From UBA5287 sp041672395 (GTDB lineage Bacteria > Bacteroidota > Bacteroidia > Bacteroidales > Dysgonomonadaceae): DNA of 64,000 nucleotides. Location of the stretch: the NCBI GenBank assembly GCA_041672395.1, contig JBAYZS010000007.1:1-64000 (forward strand). Direction: 5' to 3'. This document shows, one piece after another, positions 52,237-61,600 of this stretch. Every line of letters starts with the position of its first letter. Position 1 is the stretch's first letter. A program made the translations under genes and the position numbers. The notes under the pieces were generated by a model. That model ran no database searches and was not told the DNA's origin. It saw nothing but the letters and a program-made list of their open reading frames with translations.

Positions 52237-52270
52237 AAAAGGTCTGTTACAGAACAATGTGACAGACCTT
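52237..52270. terminator. bidirectional terminator between VOC and ugd genes
   Basis: AAAGGTCTGTTACA (52237-52250) pairs with TGTGACAGACCTTT (52257-52270), 14 bp with one G-T pair and a 6-base loop, with A-run before and T-run after. It serves convergent genes on both sides. Confidence 0.9.
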
Positions 52271-52291
52271 TTTATTTTTATATCTTTGGGT

Positions 52292-53611
52292 TTATTTGCC
52301 TACCCCTCTGTACTCAAATCCATTTGATGTAACTTCTTCACTGTTATAGATGTTTCTACCATCAACAATCAGGTAGTTATTCATGATTTTGTGCAAAACA
52401 TCCCAGTTAGGCATTCGAAATTCTTTCCATTCGGTGGGAACAATAATTGCATCGGAATTATTTGCTGCATCATAAATATCTGTGGCATAATAAATTGTAT
52501 CTCTCAAATATTTTGTCTTGGCCTCTTTCATAGCGGCAGGATCGTAAGCACGTACATTCACTCCGGCATCTAATAGACTTTTAATCAGTATTAGCGATGG
52601 AGCATCGCGCATATCGTCGGTCTCGGGTTTAAATGATAACCCCCAAACAGCAACAGTCTTACCTTTTATGTCACCTCCGAAATATTTATTGAACTTATAG
52701 AAAAGTATGGTTTTCTGTTTGTTGTTTACATTTTCAACTGATTTCAACACTTTCATTTCGTAACCAACATCTTCGCCCATCTTTATTATGGCCTGAATGT
52801 CTTTAGGAAAACAACTTCCTCCGTAACCGCAACCAGGATAAAGAAAGTTCTTACCGATCCGGGAATCCGTTCCCATTCCGCGCCGCACCATATTTACGTC
52901 CGCGCCCAAAAGCTCACACAGATTGGCAATATCGTTCATAAAACTTATACGTGTTGCCAACATTGCATTTGACGCGTATTTGGTCATCTCTGAAGAAAGA
53001 ATATCCATGAAGATGACCCTGAAATTATTGAGTAGGAATGGATGATACAGACGGGTCATTAATTCCTTGGCCAGCTCTGATTCTACACCTACAACCACTC
53101 TATCGGGACTCATAAAGTCCTCAACAGCAGCACCTTCTTTTAGAAATTCCGGATTTGATGCAACATCAAATTCTAAATCTGAGAGTCCGCGTTCATTTAA
53201 TCTTTTTCTGATTAGTTCTTTAATCATGTATGATGTGCCAACGGGAACAGTACTTTTAGTAACCACCAATATAGGTTTTATCAAATTATCAGCTATTGTG
53301 GTTGCTACTGTTTTCACATACGACAGATTGGCATTGCCATCTTTATCAGATGGTGTTCCTACTGCAATGAACACAATATTCATATCATTCAATACCGATG
53401 GAAGATCTGTGGTGAAATGAAGTCTGTCTGCTTCATAATTTCTAAGAACTATTGATTTTAAACCGGGTTCATAAATTGGTACAATCCCTTTTTTAAGATT
53501 TTCTATCTTTTCAACATTAACATCAACACAGGTTACGTCTGTTCCCATTTCTGAAAAACATGCGCCCGACACCAGTCCTACATAACCTGTTCCAACTACA
53601 GCTATCTTCAT
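52292..53611 (-). CDS. ugd: UDP-glucose 6-dehydrogenase
   Basis: A 439-residue UDP-glucose/GDP-mannose dehydrogenase family enzyme oxidising UDP-glucose to UDP-glucuronate for surface polysaccharides. Marks: MKIAVVGTGYVGLVSGACF (NAD site), STVPVGT, NPEFLKEGAA and the catalytic Cys in PGCGYGGSCFPKD. UDP-N-acetyl-mannosamine dehydrogenase is less likely given overall similarity. Last gene of a six-gene minus-strand run from aroQ. Confidence 0.93.
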   Translation of the reverse strand: MKIAVVGTGYVGLVSGACFSEMGTDVTCVDVNVEKIENLKKGIVPIYEPGLKSIVLRNYEADRLHFTTDLPSVLNDMNIVFIAVGTPSDKDGNANLSYVKTVATTIADNLIKPILVVTKSTVPVGTSYMIKELIRKRLNERGLSDLEFDVASNPEFLKEGAAVEDFMSPDRVVVGVESELAKELMTRLYHPFLLNNFRVIFMDILSSEMTKYASNAMLATRISFMNDIANLCELLGADVNMVRRGMGTDSRIGKNFLYPGCGYGGSCFPKDIQAIIKMGEDVGYEMKVLKSVENVNNKQKTILFYKFNKYFGGDIKGKTVAVWGLSFKPETDDMRDAPSLILIKSLLDAGVNVRAYDPAAMKEAKTKYLRDTIYYATDIYDAANNSDAIIVPTEWKEFRMPNWDVLHKIMNNYLIVDGRNIYNSEEVTSNGFEYRGVGK

Positions 53612-53614
53612 AAT

Positions 53615-54844
53615 CTATATGGTTTTAAGTTTCTTTTTTAAATTATTTATCGGATATAATACTGTTAAAAAACTAATGATTGTAACAACAAAAAAGACGA
53701 TTAATATATCTGTAAACTTTACTATCACCGGATATGAATCAATAATATATACACTTGGATCACTTCCTAATTTCAGTAATCCAAAATGCTGTTGTATCAG
53801 ACAAATAATTAACCCTGATATTATTCCTGCGACGATGCCGGATAAAGAAATCAGCCAACCTTCGTATTTGAAAATTTGTGTTAACTGTTTGTCTGATGCG
53901 CCCATATTTCTCAGACTCATCATGTCATCTTTCTTTTCAACTATCAACATAGTAAGTGAACCAACCAAATTAAATACTGCTATTAATAATATGAGTCCGA
54001 GGATGAGAAAGGTTACCCATTTTTCAATCTGTAACATTCTAAATGACTCTACTTGCTGCTCAAACCTGTTTTCAACTAAATAGGAATCACCCAATATATT
54101 CTGAATATTCTTCTCTACTTTTTCTACCGAAGCGCCTTCTTTCAGTGATAGTTCCAAAGCGGATACTTCATTGTCGTTATATCTAAAAATCTTGCGTGCC
54201 AAAGCAATTGGGATGATTGCCATTTGTTCGTCATACTCTGGCTGATTGAGGCTGAACACACCGCTCACAAAAGCATAATCGATGGAGAATGCTGATGCCG
54301 GATTTGCCACGTTCACGGGTGCATTTCGTTTTGGAACATAGATTTCTATTGGATTAACAAAATCGGGACGAGCTGACAAACTCATTGCAATTCCTGAACC
54401 AAGTACGGTATAATTTACTACATCTTCGCTTAAAACAAAATTGCCATCTATCAGCAACTTATCCATATCGGTAATCAACCTAAACTCTTCTGATACTCCT
54501 TTTACCAACACGGCTACCTGGTTGTCGTCGTATTTAAATAAAGCATTATCTTCAACCGTTTCGGAAACAATATTGACACCATCAACACTCAATGCTTTTT
54601 CAAATTCGGGTGTGTGATAATTGAACACCTTACCTTGTTTTACTGATATTTTGAGCTCCGGGTCAAATGAATTAAACATGCCTTCAACTAATCCACCAAA
54701 TCCATTAAAAACGGAGAGTACACAAACCATTGCCATTGTAGCAACGGCAATTCCGCATACTGATATAAAAGAAATCACATTTATTGCATTGTGTGATTTC
54801 TTAGAAAATAAATAGCGTTTGGCAATAAAAAAAGGGAAGTTCAA
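53615..54844 (-). CDS. LolC/LolE-like lipoprotein-release ABC permease (FtsX family)
   Basis: A 409-residue permease: one N-terminal transmembrane helix (about 22-45), a large extracytoplasmic domain (45-270), and three C-terminal helices in an FtsX domain (WVTFLILGLILLIAVFNLVGSL, in part). The N-terminus FIAKRYLFSKK is characteristic. It likely extracts lipoproteins from the inner membrane with a LolD ATPase encoded elsewhere. The start codon is a TTG (54842-54844): the conserved MNxPFxIAKRYLF start of relatives falls exactly there and no in-frame ATG precedes it. It is 10 bp from rbfA and 3 bp from ugd. Confidence 0.86.
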   Translation of the reverse strand: MNFPFFIAKRYLFSKKSHNAINVISFISVCGIAVATMAMVCVLSVFNGFGGLVEGMFNSFDPELKISVKQGKVFNYHTPEFEKALSVDGVNIVSETVEDNALFKYDDNQVAVLVKGVSEEFRLITDMDKLLIDGNFVLSEDVVNYTVLGSGIAMSLSARPDFVNPIEIYVPKRNAPVNVANPASAFSIDYAFVSGVFSLNQPEYDEQMAIIPIALARKIFRYNDNEVSALELSLKEGASVEKVEKNIQNILGDSYLVENRFEQQVESFRMLQIEKWVTFLILGLILLIAVFNLVGSLTMLIVEKKDDMMSLRNMGASDKQLTQIFKYEGWLISLSGIVAGIISGLIICLIQQHFGLLKLGSDPSVYIIDSYPVIVKFTDILIVFFVVTIISFLTVLYPINNLKKKLKTI

Positions 54845-54854
54845 TGTTAATAGT

Positions 54855-55190
54855 TTACTTGTTTAACAATCGGTCTATATTATCTATATAATCAAGTGAA
54901 TCATCCATGTGAAATGATAATTCTGGAATAACACGGAGTTGTTTCCCTACTCGCTTACCTAAATTGTAACGTAATTCTTTGACGTTTTCGTTTATATTCT
55001 GCAATAATTCATTTCCTTTTTCTGAGGGGAATATGCTCAGATAGGCATGGGCAATTCCCAGATCGGGTGATACACGAACAGCCGTTACTGAAATTAATGT
55101 TCCTTGCATTTTTTTTGTTTCTAAAAGAAACATTTCACTTAACTCTTTCTGAATGAGTCTGTTTATTTTTTGTTGTCTGTTTGATTCCAT
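54855..55190 (-). CDS. rbfA: ribosome-binding factor A
   Basis: A 111-residue KH-fold protein that helps mature the 30S subunit 5' end of 16S rRNA. RQQKINRLIQKELSEMFL at the start, VSPDLGIAHAYLSIFP in the middle and LRVIPELSFHMDDSLDY near the end are the family marks. It follows the O-methyltransferase gene by 1 bp. Confidence 0.94.
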   Translation of the reverse strand: MESNRQQKINRLIQKELSEMFLLETKKMQGTLISVTAVRVSPDLGIAHAYLSIFPSEKGNELLQNINENVKELRYNLGKRVGKQLRVIPELSFHMDDSLDYIDNIDRLLNK

Positions 55191-55191
55191 T

Positions 55192-55830
55192 TTATTTCTT
55201 TCTGATAAAAGTTAATCCGTCACGCAAAGGGAGCATGACTTTCTCAACCCTAATGTCTTCTTTTAGTTTGTCGTTAAATTCGATAATTCCTTTTGTCTGC
55301 CAATCATTACTCTCAACTTCTTGGGCTACCTTACCACTCCATAAGGTGTTATCGGCTATAATGAATCCGCCTCTTCGAACTTTTGGCAAGGTAAGTTCAT
55401 AATGCTTCCAATAAATTCGCTTATCGGCATCAATGAAAGCCAGATCAAAGAAATCATCGTCAAATTTAGGAATTAAATCGCAAGCATCTCCAATATACAA
55501 CCGAATCTTTTCATTTAGATCCGACTGATTGAGATATTTACGAATAAATCTCTCCATTTCATCGTCTTTTTCAATTGTGTGAATCAAAGCTTGTTCACGG
55601 ATTAATCCTTCTGCCATACAAATGGCAGAATATCCTGTATAGGTTCCAACCTCAAGTACATGAAGCGGGTTTATCATTTGAACAAGCATCTTCAATAATC
55701 TTCCTTGTAAATGTCCTGAAATCATCCTGGGATGCAGTAGATTTACGTTTGCATCTCTCACAAGTTCTTTCAGTAATTCCGGTTCAGGATCTATATGTGC
55801 AAGAAGATAATTTTCTAACGATTCGTTCAT
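55192..55830 (-). CDS. class I SAM-dependent O-methyltransferase
   Basis: A 212-residue methyltransferase of the catechol-O-methyltransferase-like family: SAM site LEVGTYTGYSAICMAEGL, acidic IHTIEKDDEM, metal site AFIDADKRIYWKHYE and IADNTLWSGKV. Substrate unknown. It sits between pyk (11 bp) and rbfA (1 bp) in one operon. Confidence 0.9.
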   Translation of the reverse strand: MNESLENYLLAHIDPEPELLKELVRDANVNLLHPRMISGHLQGRLLKMLVQMINPLHVLEVGTYTGYSAICMAEGLIREQALIHTIEKDDEMERFIRKYLNQSDLNEKIRLYIGDACDLIPKFDDDFFDLAFIDADKRIYWKHYELTLPKVRRGGFIIADNTLWSGKVAQEVESNDWQTKGIIEFNDKLKEDIRVEKVMLPLRDGLTFIRKK

Positions 55831-55841
55831 TTAATGTGTCT

Positions 55842-57314
55842 TTATAATGTATAATCGGGCAAATTGTATTTCTCTTTTGCCTCAATTATCTTCCAAGCTT
55901 CTGAAATGTCAAGATAGGTTGTACCGCCGGTCTCACCGAAACTTCCACCTAAATATGCCACTCTGTCTTTGGGCTCTATCAGTCCTTTCTTTATTAAACT
56001 CTGTATAGCATACAAGAAGTATGCCCTTCTGCTTTCTTTTGTATTCTCAATTCCTCTTCCTGGAATGTATTCGGCAGTAACTCCATAAGAAAGAGATAGT
56101 TCACGGGCCAATCGCTCTGTTGTGGTAATTGCAAAAACAGGAATTGCGCCTCTATAAGCTGCTAATACTCTGCCCGTTCTACCTGTGTGACTATCTGTTA
56201 CAATTGCTTTAACGTTTAATCGTGAGGCCGACTTAACAGCTTGTTTAGCAAGAAAAGATGTCACTTCAAATTCCTCTTCTTGATTAAATTGAACACGAAT
56301 ATCGTTTTCTGACATCTTTGTCTTTTCTGCCTCTAAAGAGACATTTGTCATTGTGCGAACTGCTTCAACAGGATACTTTCCATAGGCTGTTTCACCACTG
56401 AGCATCATTGCGTCTGTTCTATAGAAAATTGCATTTGCGATATCCGTAATTTCAGCACGTGTTGGACGTGGATTTTCTATCATTGAGTGCAACATCTGAG
56501 TAGCTACTATCACCGGTTTCTTATGATGAACAGCTAAACGAATCAGTTGTCTCTGAATTCCGGGAATCTTTTCCTGTGGCACTTCAATACCTAAGTCGCC
56601 TCGGGCAATCATAATTCCATAGGCATAGTCAAGAATCTCATCTGCCTTATCAACTCCTTCCTGGTTTTCTATCTTGGCAATAATCTTTATGGGACTATTG
56701 TGCTCGTCTAATATTTGCTGCACTGCCAAAACGTCTTCTTTTGATCTTACAAAAGAATGGGCAATAAAATCAATATTGTTGTCTATGGCAAATAGTATGT
56801 TCTTTTTATCTTTTTCAGTAAGAGAGGGAAGGTTGATTCTTACACCGGGGATATTCACACTTTTGCGACTTCCTACTACTCCTTCATTCTGAACGCTGCA
56901 AAGTAAATGATTGGGTTGAACATCTATAACTTTCAATTCAACTTCTCCATCATCAATCAATATACTTTCTCCTACTTTCATATCAAGCACAATATTATCG
57001 TAAGATACATAAATGCACTCATTAGTAGAGAAATTGTCTATTCCACCTTTAACCAAAATCTGGTCGCCTATATGCAGTTCTATAGGTTTTTCAGTTATTG
57101 AAGTACGAATCTCCGGACCTTTTGTGTCGATTAATAATGCAATACGATTTGAAACAGTACGCACATTGTTAATAATTTTCAGAAATCCTTCTTCGTTCAA
57201 ATGGGCAGAATTCATTCTGACAACATCCATTCCGGCATCAAAAAGTTGATGGAGAAAGGGAACATCACATCGTTTGTCTGAAATAGTAGCAACAATTTTT
57301 GTATGGTTATGCAT
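55842..57314 (-). CDS. pyk: pyruvate kinase
   Basis: A 490-residue pyruvate kinase converting phosphoenolpyruvate and ADP to pyruvate and ATP. Marks: TKIVATISDK, DTKGPEIRTS, KIENQEGVDKADEI, MIARGDLGIEVP and the MLSGETAYGKYPVEAV stretch; the C-terminal domain is complete. It follows aroQ by 21 bp. Confidence 0.96.
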   Translation of the reverse strand: MHNHTKIVATISDKRCDVPFLHQLFDAGMDVVRMNSAHLNEEGFLKIINNVRTVSNRIALLIDTKGPEIRTSITEKPIELHIGDQILVKGGIDNFSTNECIYVSYDNIVLDMKVGESILIDDGEVELKVIDVQPNHLLCSVQNEGVVGSRKSVNIPGVRINLPSLTEKDKKNILFAIDNNIDFIAHSFVRSKEDVLAVQQILDEHNSPIKIIAKIENQEGVDKADEILDYAYGIMIARGDLGIEVPQEKIPGIQRQLIRLAVHHKKPVIVATQMLHSMIENPRPTRAEITDIANAIFYRTDAMMLSGETAYGKYPVEAVRTMTNVSLEAEKTKMSENDIRVQFNQEEEFEVTSFLAKQAVKSASRLNVKAIVTDSHTGRTGRVLAAYRGAIPVFAITTTERLARELSLSYGVTAEYIPGRGIENTKESRRAYFLYAIQSLIKKGLIEPKDRVAYLGGSFGETGGTTYLDISEAWKIIEAKEKYNLPDYTL

Positions 57315-57335
57315 ATAGTTTAATTTGTTTTAATT

Positions 57336-57770
57336 TTACTTATTACTAAAATATTTGTATTTAATTGCCTCAATTGCAAGACGGTAAGAATCCATTCCAA
57401 ACCCGGCAATCACACCTTCGCAAACAGCTGAAAGCATGGATTGGTGGCGGAATTCTTCTCGTGCATGAACATTGGAAATATGTACTTCTATAACGGGTGC
57501 GGTAACTGCCTTAATGGCATCGCGAATGGCTACTGAAGTATGTGTGTACCCACCGGCATTTAGAACAATTCCATCAAAGTCAAATCCACATTCTTGTAAC
57601 TTGTTGATCAATTCTCCTTCTACATTCGATTGATAATAATCAAGTTCAATATCAGAATATGTTTGGCGTAATCGCTCTAAATATTCGCTGAAAGAGCTAT
57701 TTCCATAAACTGCTGGTTCTCTGACACCAAGCAGATTAAGGTTTGGACCATTAATGATTTGAATCTTCAT
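57336..57770 (-). CDS. aroQ: type II 3-dehydroquinate dehydratase
   Basis: A 144-residue type II dehydroquinase of the shikimate pathway. MKIQIINGPNLNLLGVREPAVYG gives the catalytic Tyr and Arg region, NAGGYTHTSVAIRDA and IEVHISNVHAREEFRHQS the substrate site. The ATG at 57770 is preferred over a longer frame to 57794 because the family starts at MKIQIINGPN and a -7 box (57792-57799) lies over the upstream start. It heads the operon aroQ-pyk-methyltransferase-rbfA-permease-ugd. Confidence 0.94.
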   Translation of the reverse strand: MKIQIINGPNLNLLGVREPAVYGNSSFSEYLERLRQTYSDIELDYYQSNVEGELINKLQECGFDFDGIVLNAGGYTHTSVAIRDAIKAVTAPVIEVHISNVHAREEFRHQSMLSAVCEGVIAGFGMDSYRLAIEAIKYKYFSNK

Positions 57771-57791
57771 ACCTAATTTAATATTTAAATG

Positions 57792-57799
57792 CAAAGATA
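57792..57799 (-). promoter_or_regulatory. -7 box of the aroQ operon
   Basis: TATCTTTG on the minus strand, 21 bp before the aroQ ATG. No clear -33 element. Confidence 0.5.
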
Positions 57800-57846
57800 C
57801 GATTTTTATTTATGTGTTATATCGTTTAATGATATGGTTGTAAAAC

Positions 57847-57876
57847 ATAAGCGACCTCTTTTCGGAGGTCGCTTAT
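57847..57876 (-). terminator. terminator of nifJ
   Basis: A perfect 12-bp stem (ATAAGCGACCTC at 57847-57858, GAGGTCGCTTAT at 57865-57876) with a 6-base loop, followed on the minus strand by GTTTTA. It separates nifJ from the aroQ operon. Confidence 0.8.
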
Positions 57877-57928
57877 AAAATATATTAGAAAATGTAAATC
57901 TTTTCTATTTTGTCTATATCGATAATCT

Positions 57929-60900
57929 TTAATTCTCAGAAGTTGCTTGAGCAAAAAATTCAGCATCAACCATTCTTTTATATGAACGATATCTCCATTG
58001 GGCGTTTTCCTTTGCTGCCTGGAATAATTCAGCAGCTTGATCCGGGAACGCTTTTTCAAGTGAGGTATAACGAATTTCGTGATGTAAGAAATCATTAAAC
58101 TTATCCCAATTTGGTTCTTTGCTGTCCAATATAAATGGATTCTTTCCTTCGGCTTCCAATCTTGGATCGTAACGCCATAAATGCCAATATCCACATTCAA
58201 CAGCATCTTTTTCTTCGGCTTGAGCTTTTCCCATTCCTCCCTTAATACCATGACTGATACATGGAGAATAAGCAATTATTAGGGATGGTCCGTTATAAGA
58301 TTCAGCTTCTTTAAGTGCTTTCAAGAACTGACCTTGATTTGCTCCCATAGCTACCTGAGCTACATATACATATCCATATGTTGTTGCAATCATACCAAGA
58401 TCTTTTTTACGAACGCGTTTACCGGCAGCAGCAAATTTTGCTACAGCAGCTGTTGGCGTAGATTTTGAGGATTGACCTCCTGTATTAGAATACACTTCTG
58501 TATCAAGTACAAGAATATTTATATCTTCACCCATTGCCATTACGTGATCTAAACCACCATAACCAATATCATAAGCCCAACCATCGCCACCAAATATCCA
58601 GATTGATTTCTTTGTCAGATATTTTTCAAGTGACAAAATCTCTTTTGCAATCTCATTGTCAACATCTTTCAAAGCATCTTTTACTTTGTCGGATGCGTCT
58701 TTAGATTTATCACTTTCGGTCATACTATCAATCCATTCTTGGAAGAGTGATTTTTGCTCATCAGTAAATTGATCAGATTTAATTCCTTTTTCCATCAATA
58801 ACTGAATGCGATTGCGCATTGTTTTATGAGCTAATATGAATCCAAATCCAAATTCAGCATTGTCTTCAAACAATGAGTTTGCCCAAGCTGGTCCTTTACC
58901 TTCAGGATTGGTTGTATAAGGTGTTGCAGGGGCTGAAGCTCCATATATAGAAGAACAACCTGTTGCGTTAGCGATAATCATGTGATCACCATATAACTGA
59001 GTAACCAATTTGATATAAGGTGTTTCTCCACAACCTGAACATGCTCCTGAGAATTCAAATAATGGTTGTGCAAACTGTGAGTTCTTTACATTCAGTTTTA
59101 CATCTACAAGATGTGCTTTACTTGTCACCTTTTCAGTCATATAGTCCCAATTGTCTTGGTTTTCAAACTGTGTTTCAATCGGTTTCATAACAAGTGCTTT
59201 CCCTGTCTTTTTTCCTGGACAAACATTGGCACAATTACCACAACCCAGGCAATCAAGCACATTAACCTGAATACGGAATCCCATTCCTTCGAATTGTTTT
59301 CCTTGTGCTTTTAAAATATCAACGCCTTCACCTAATCCATTCTGCTCATCGTTATCAAGAACAAACGGGCGAATTGTTGCGTGAGGACAAACATAAGCAC
59401 ACTGGTTACACTGAATACAGTTTTCAGCATCCCATTCCGGAACAAGAGCAGCTACTCCTCGTTTCTCATATTTAGTTGTTCCGTTATCCCAAGTTCCGTC
59501 TTCACGTCCTTTGAATACAGATACCGGAAGATCATAACCGCGTTGTGCATTGATAGGACGAACGACTTTCTGAATAAATTCAGGAGCATCGTCTTTAACA
59601 TCTGCCGCTACAACTATATCAGTCCATTCTGCAGGTACATCAACTTTCTCAACATCACCACCACGGTCAACCGCAGCATAATTCATATTAATAACATCTT
59701 CACCTTTCTTTCCGTAAGATTTCACAATGAATTTCTTCATTTGTTCAACTGCCAGTTCGTAAGGAATCACATTGGATATTTTGAAGAATGCTGATTGCAA
59801 AATTGTGTTGGTTCTATTACCTAATCCAATCTCTGAAGCAATCTTTGTTGCATTAATGATATAAAGGTTGATATGCTTTTGAGCAAAGTATTTTTTAATG
59901 TGGTCTGGTAAATGATTTCCTACTTCTTCTTTACTCCATAAAGAGTTGAGCAGAAACGTTCCACCATCTTTTAAACCACGGGTTACATCATATAGATGCA
60001 GGTATGCAGGAACATGACATGCTACAAAATTAGGTGTGTTCACCAAATAGGTTGATCGGATAGGTGTGTTACCAAAGCGAAGGTGAGAGCTTGTGAATCC
60101 TCCTGATTTTTTAGAGTCATAAGCAAAATATGCTTGAACATATTTATCGGTATTATCACCTATAATCTTAATAGAGTTTTTATTTGCACCAACTGTTCCA
60201 TCTGATCCTAAACCATAAAATTTGGCTTCATAGGTGGTCTCATCCATTGCAATTTCTTCTTTAACCGGAAGAGATTTGAAAGTGACATCATCTACAATAC
60301 CTATGGTAAAATCGTTTTTCGGTAATGCCATTGATAAGTTTTCGTAAACAGAAAGAATCTGTCCTGGCGTTGTATCTTTGGATGAAAGACCATAAATACC
60401 TCCAACGATTTCCGGAGCGTTTTCTTTACCATAAAAACAATCTTTTATGTCAAGATATAATGGCTGACCAAGCGCTCCCGGTTCTTTTGTTTTATCCAAT
60501 ACAGCAATTCTATTGGCTGTTTTTGGAATAACAGAAAGAAATGCTTCTGCTTTGAATGGACGATAAAGATGAACGGCTACAACACCTACTTTTTCTCCCT
60601 TTGATGTAAGATAATCAACTGATTCACGAATGGTCTCTGTTACTGAACCCATTGCAATAATTACTCTATCAGCCTCAGGATCACCGTAATAATCAAATAA
60701 GCCATATTTGCGGCCTGTAACTTCGGCCAATTTACCAAGATATTTTTCAACGATACCGGGAACTGCATCATAAAAAGGATTTGCAGCTTCACGACCCTGG
60801 AAATACACATCATCGTTTTGTGCTGTACCTCTAGTTACCGGTGCATCGGGTGTTAATGCTCTTTTTCTGAAAGCAGCTAAAGCTTCCTGATTCAAAAGTG

Positions 60901-61483
60901 GAGCAATCTCTTCAGTGCTCAAAGCTTCAATTTTCTGTATTTCATGAGAAGTACGGAATCCATCAAAAAAATGCAAGAAAGGAACTCGACTTTCAATTGC
61001 ACATAAATGTGCAACAGCAGCCAAATCCATTACTTCTTGTACAGATCCGGTTGCAAACAATGCAAAGCCTGTTGGTCTTGCTGCCATAACGTCTTGTTGA
61101 TCGCCAAATATAGACAATGCTTGCGAAGCAATAGCGCGAGCAGAAACATGAAATACTGCAGGTAGTAATTCTCCTGCCATCTTATACATATTGGGCAACA
61201 TAAGGAGCAAACCCTGTGATGCCGTGAATGTTGTTGTTAGAGCACCTGCTTGTAAAGAGCCATGTAAAGCTCCTGCGGCACCGGCTTCTGATTGCATTTC
61301 CTGAACCAAAACAGGTTGTCCAAAAATGTTCTTACGTCCGGCGGCGGCCCATTCATCTACATATTCGGCCATAGTAGTTGAAGGTGTGATTGGGTAAATA
61401 GAAGCTACTTCAGTGAACATATATGCTATATGAGCAGCAGCTTGATTACCATCGCAGGTCAAATAAGTTTTTTTCTTTGCCAT
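57929..61483 (-). CDS. nifJ: pyruvate:ferredoxin (flavodoxin) oxidoreductase
   Basis: A 1,184-residue single-chain PFOR that decarboxylates pyruvate to acetyl-CoA and reduces ferredoxin, a sign of anaerobic metabolism. Domain I begins with YPITPSTTMAEYVDEWAA; the two 4Fe-4S motifs are CIQCNQCAYVCP and CLGCGNCANVCP; the third cluster uses FSGACSGCGETPY; the thiamine diphosphate site is GGDGWAYDIGYGGLDHVMA. It appears monocistronic with its own promoter and terminator. Confidence 0.97.
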   Translation of the reverse strand: MAKKKTYLTCDGNQAAAHIAYMFTEVASIYPITPSTTMAEYVDEWAAAGRKNIFGQPVLVQEMQSEAGAAGALHGSLQAGALTTTFTASQGLLLMLPNMYKMAGELLPAVFHVSARAIASQALSIFGDQQDVMAARPTGFALFATGSVQEVMDLAAVAHLCAIESRVPFLHFFDGFRTSHEIQKIEALSTEEIAPLLNQEALAAFRKRALTPDAPVTRGTAQNDDVYFQGREAANPFYDAVPGIVEKYLGKLAEVTGRKYGLFDYYGDPEADRVIIAMGSVTETIRESVDYLTSKGEKVGVVAVHLYRPFKAEAFLSVIPKTANRIAVLDKTKEPGALGQPLYLDIKDCFYGKENAPEIVGGIYGLSSKDTTPGQILSVYENLSMALPKNDFTIGIVDDVTFKSLPVKEEIAMDETTYEAKFYGLGSDGTVGANKNSIKIIGDNTDKYVQAYFAYDSKKSGGFTSSHLRFGNTPIRSTYLVNTPNFVACHVPAYLHLYDVTRGLKDGGTFLLNSLWSKEEVGNHLPDHIKKYFAQKHINLYIINATKIASEIGLGNRTNTILQSAFFKISNVIPYELAVEQMKKFIVKSYGKKGEDVINMNYAAVDRGGDVEKVDVPAEWTDIVVAADVKDDAPEFIQKVVRPINAQRGYDLPVSVFKGREDGTWDNGTTKYEKRGVAALVPEWDAENCIQCNQCAYVCPHATIRPFVLDNDEQNGLGEGVDILKAQGKQFEGMGFRIQVNVLDCLGCGNCANVCPGKKTGKALVMKPIETQFENQDNWDYMTEKVTSKAHLVDVKLNVKNSQFAQPLFEFSGACSGCGETPYIKLVTQLYGDHMIIANATGCSSIYGASAPATPYTTNPEGKGPAWANSLFEDNAEFGFGFILAHKTMRNRIQLLMEKGIKSDQFTDEQKSLFQEWIDSMTESDKSKDASDKVKDALKDVDNEIAKEILSLEKYLTKKSIWIFGGDGWAYDIGYGGLDHVMAMGEDINILVLDTEVYSNTGGQSSKSTPTAAVAKFAAAGKRVRKKDLGMIATTYGYVYVAQVAMGANQGQFLKALKEAESYNGPSLIIAYSPCISHGIKGGMGKAQAEEKDAVECGYWHLWRYDPRLEAEGKNPFILDSKEPNWDKFNDFLHHEIRYTSLEKAFPDQAAELFQAAKENAQWRYRSYKRMVDAEFFAQATSEN

Positions 61484-61538
61484 AAATAATCTTATTGAAT
61501 TGTTGTATGAAAATTTAGTTTTAATGATTTGGATTGAC

Positions 61539-61570
61539 GAAGTTAGTATAAAAATATGAATCCCACAAAA
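61539..61570 (-). promoter_or_regulatory. promoter of nifJ
   Basis: On the minus strand TTTG (61567-61570), 20-bp spacer, TAACTTCG (61539-61546), one mismatch in the -7 box; leader about 50 bases. Confidence 0.5.
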
Positions 61571-61600
61571 CTATATAAGCTTAAAATGCTTAAAGTAAAC

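Noticed and set aside
57826..58275. A 149-codon minus-strand frame near the nifJ 3' end
   Set aside because: It is an out-of-frame reading of the nifJ C-terminus that runs through the terminator; no family features.
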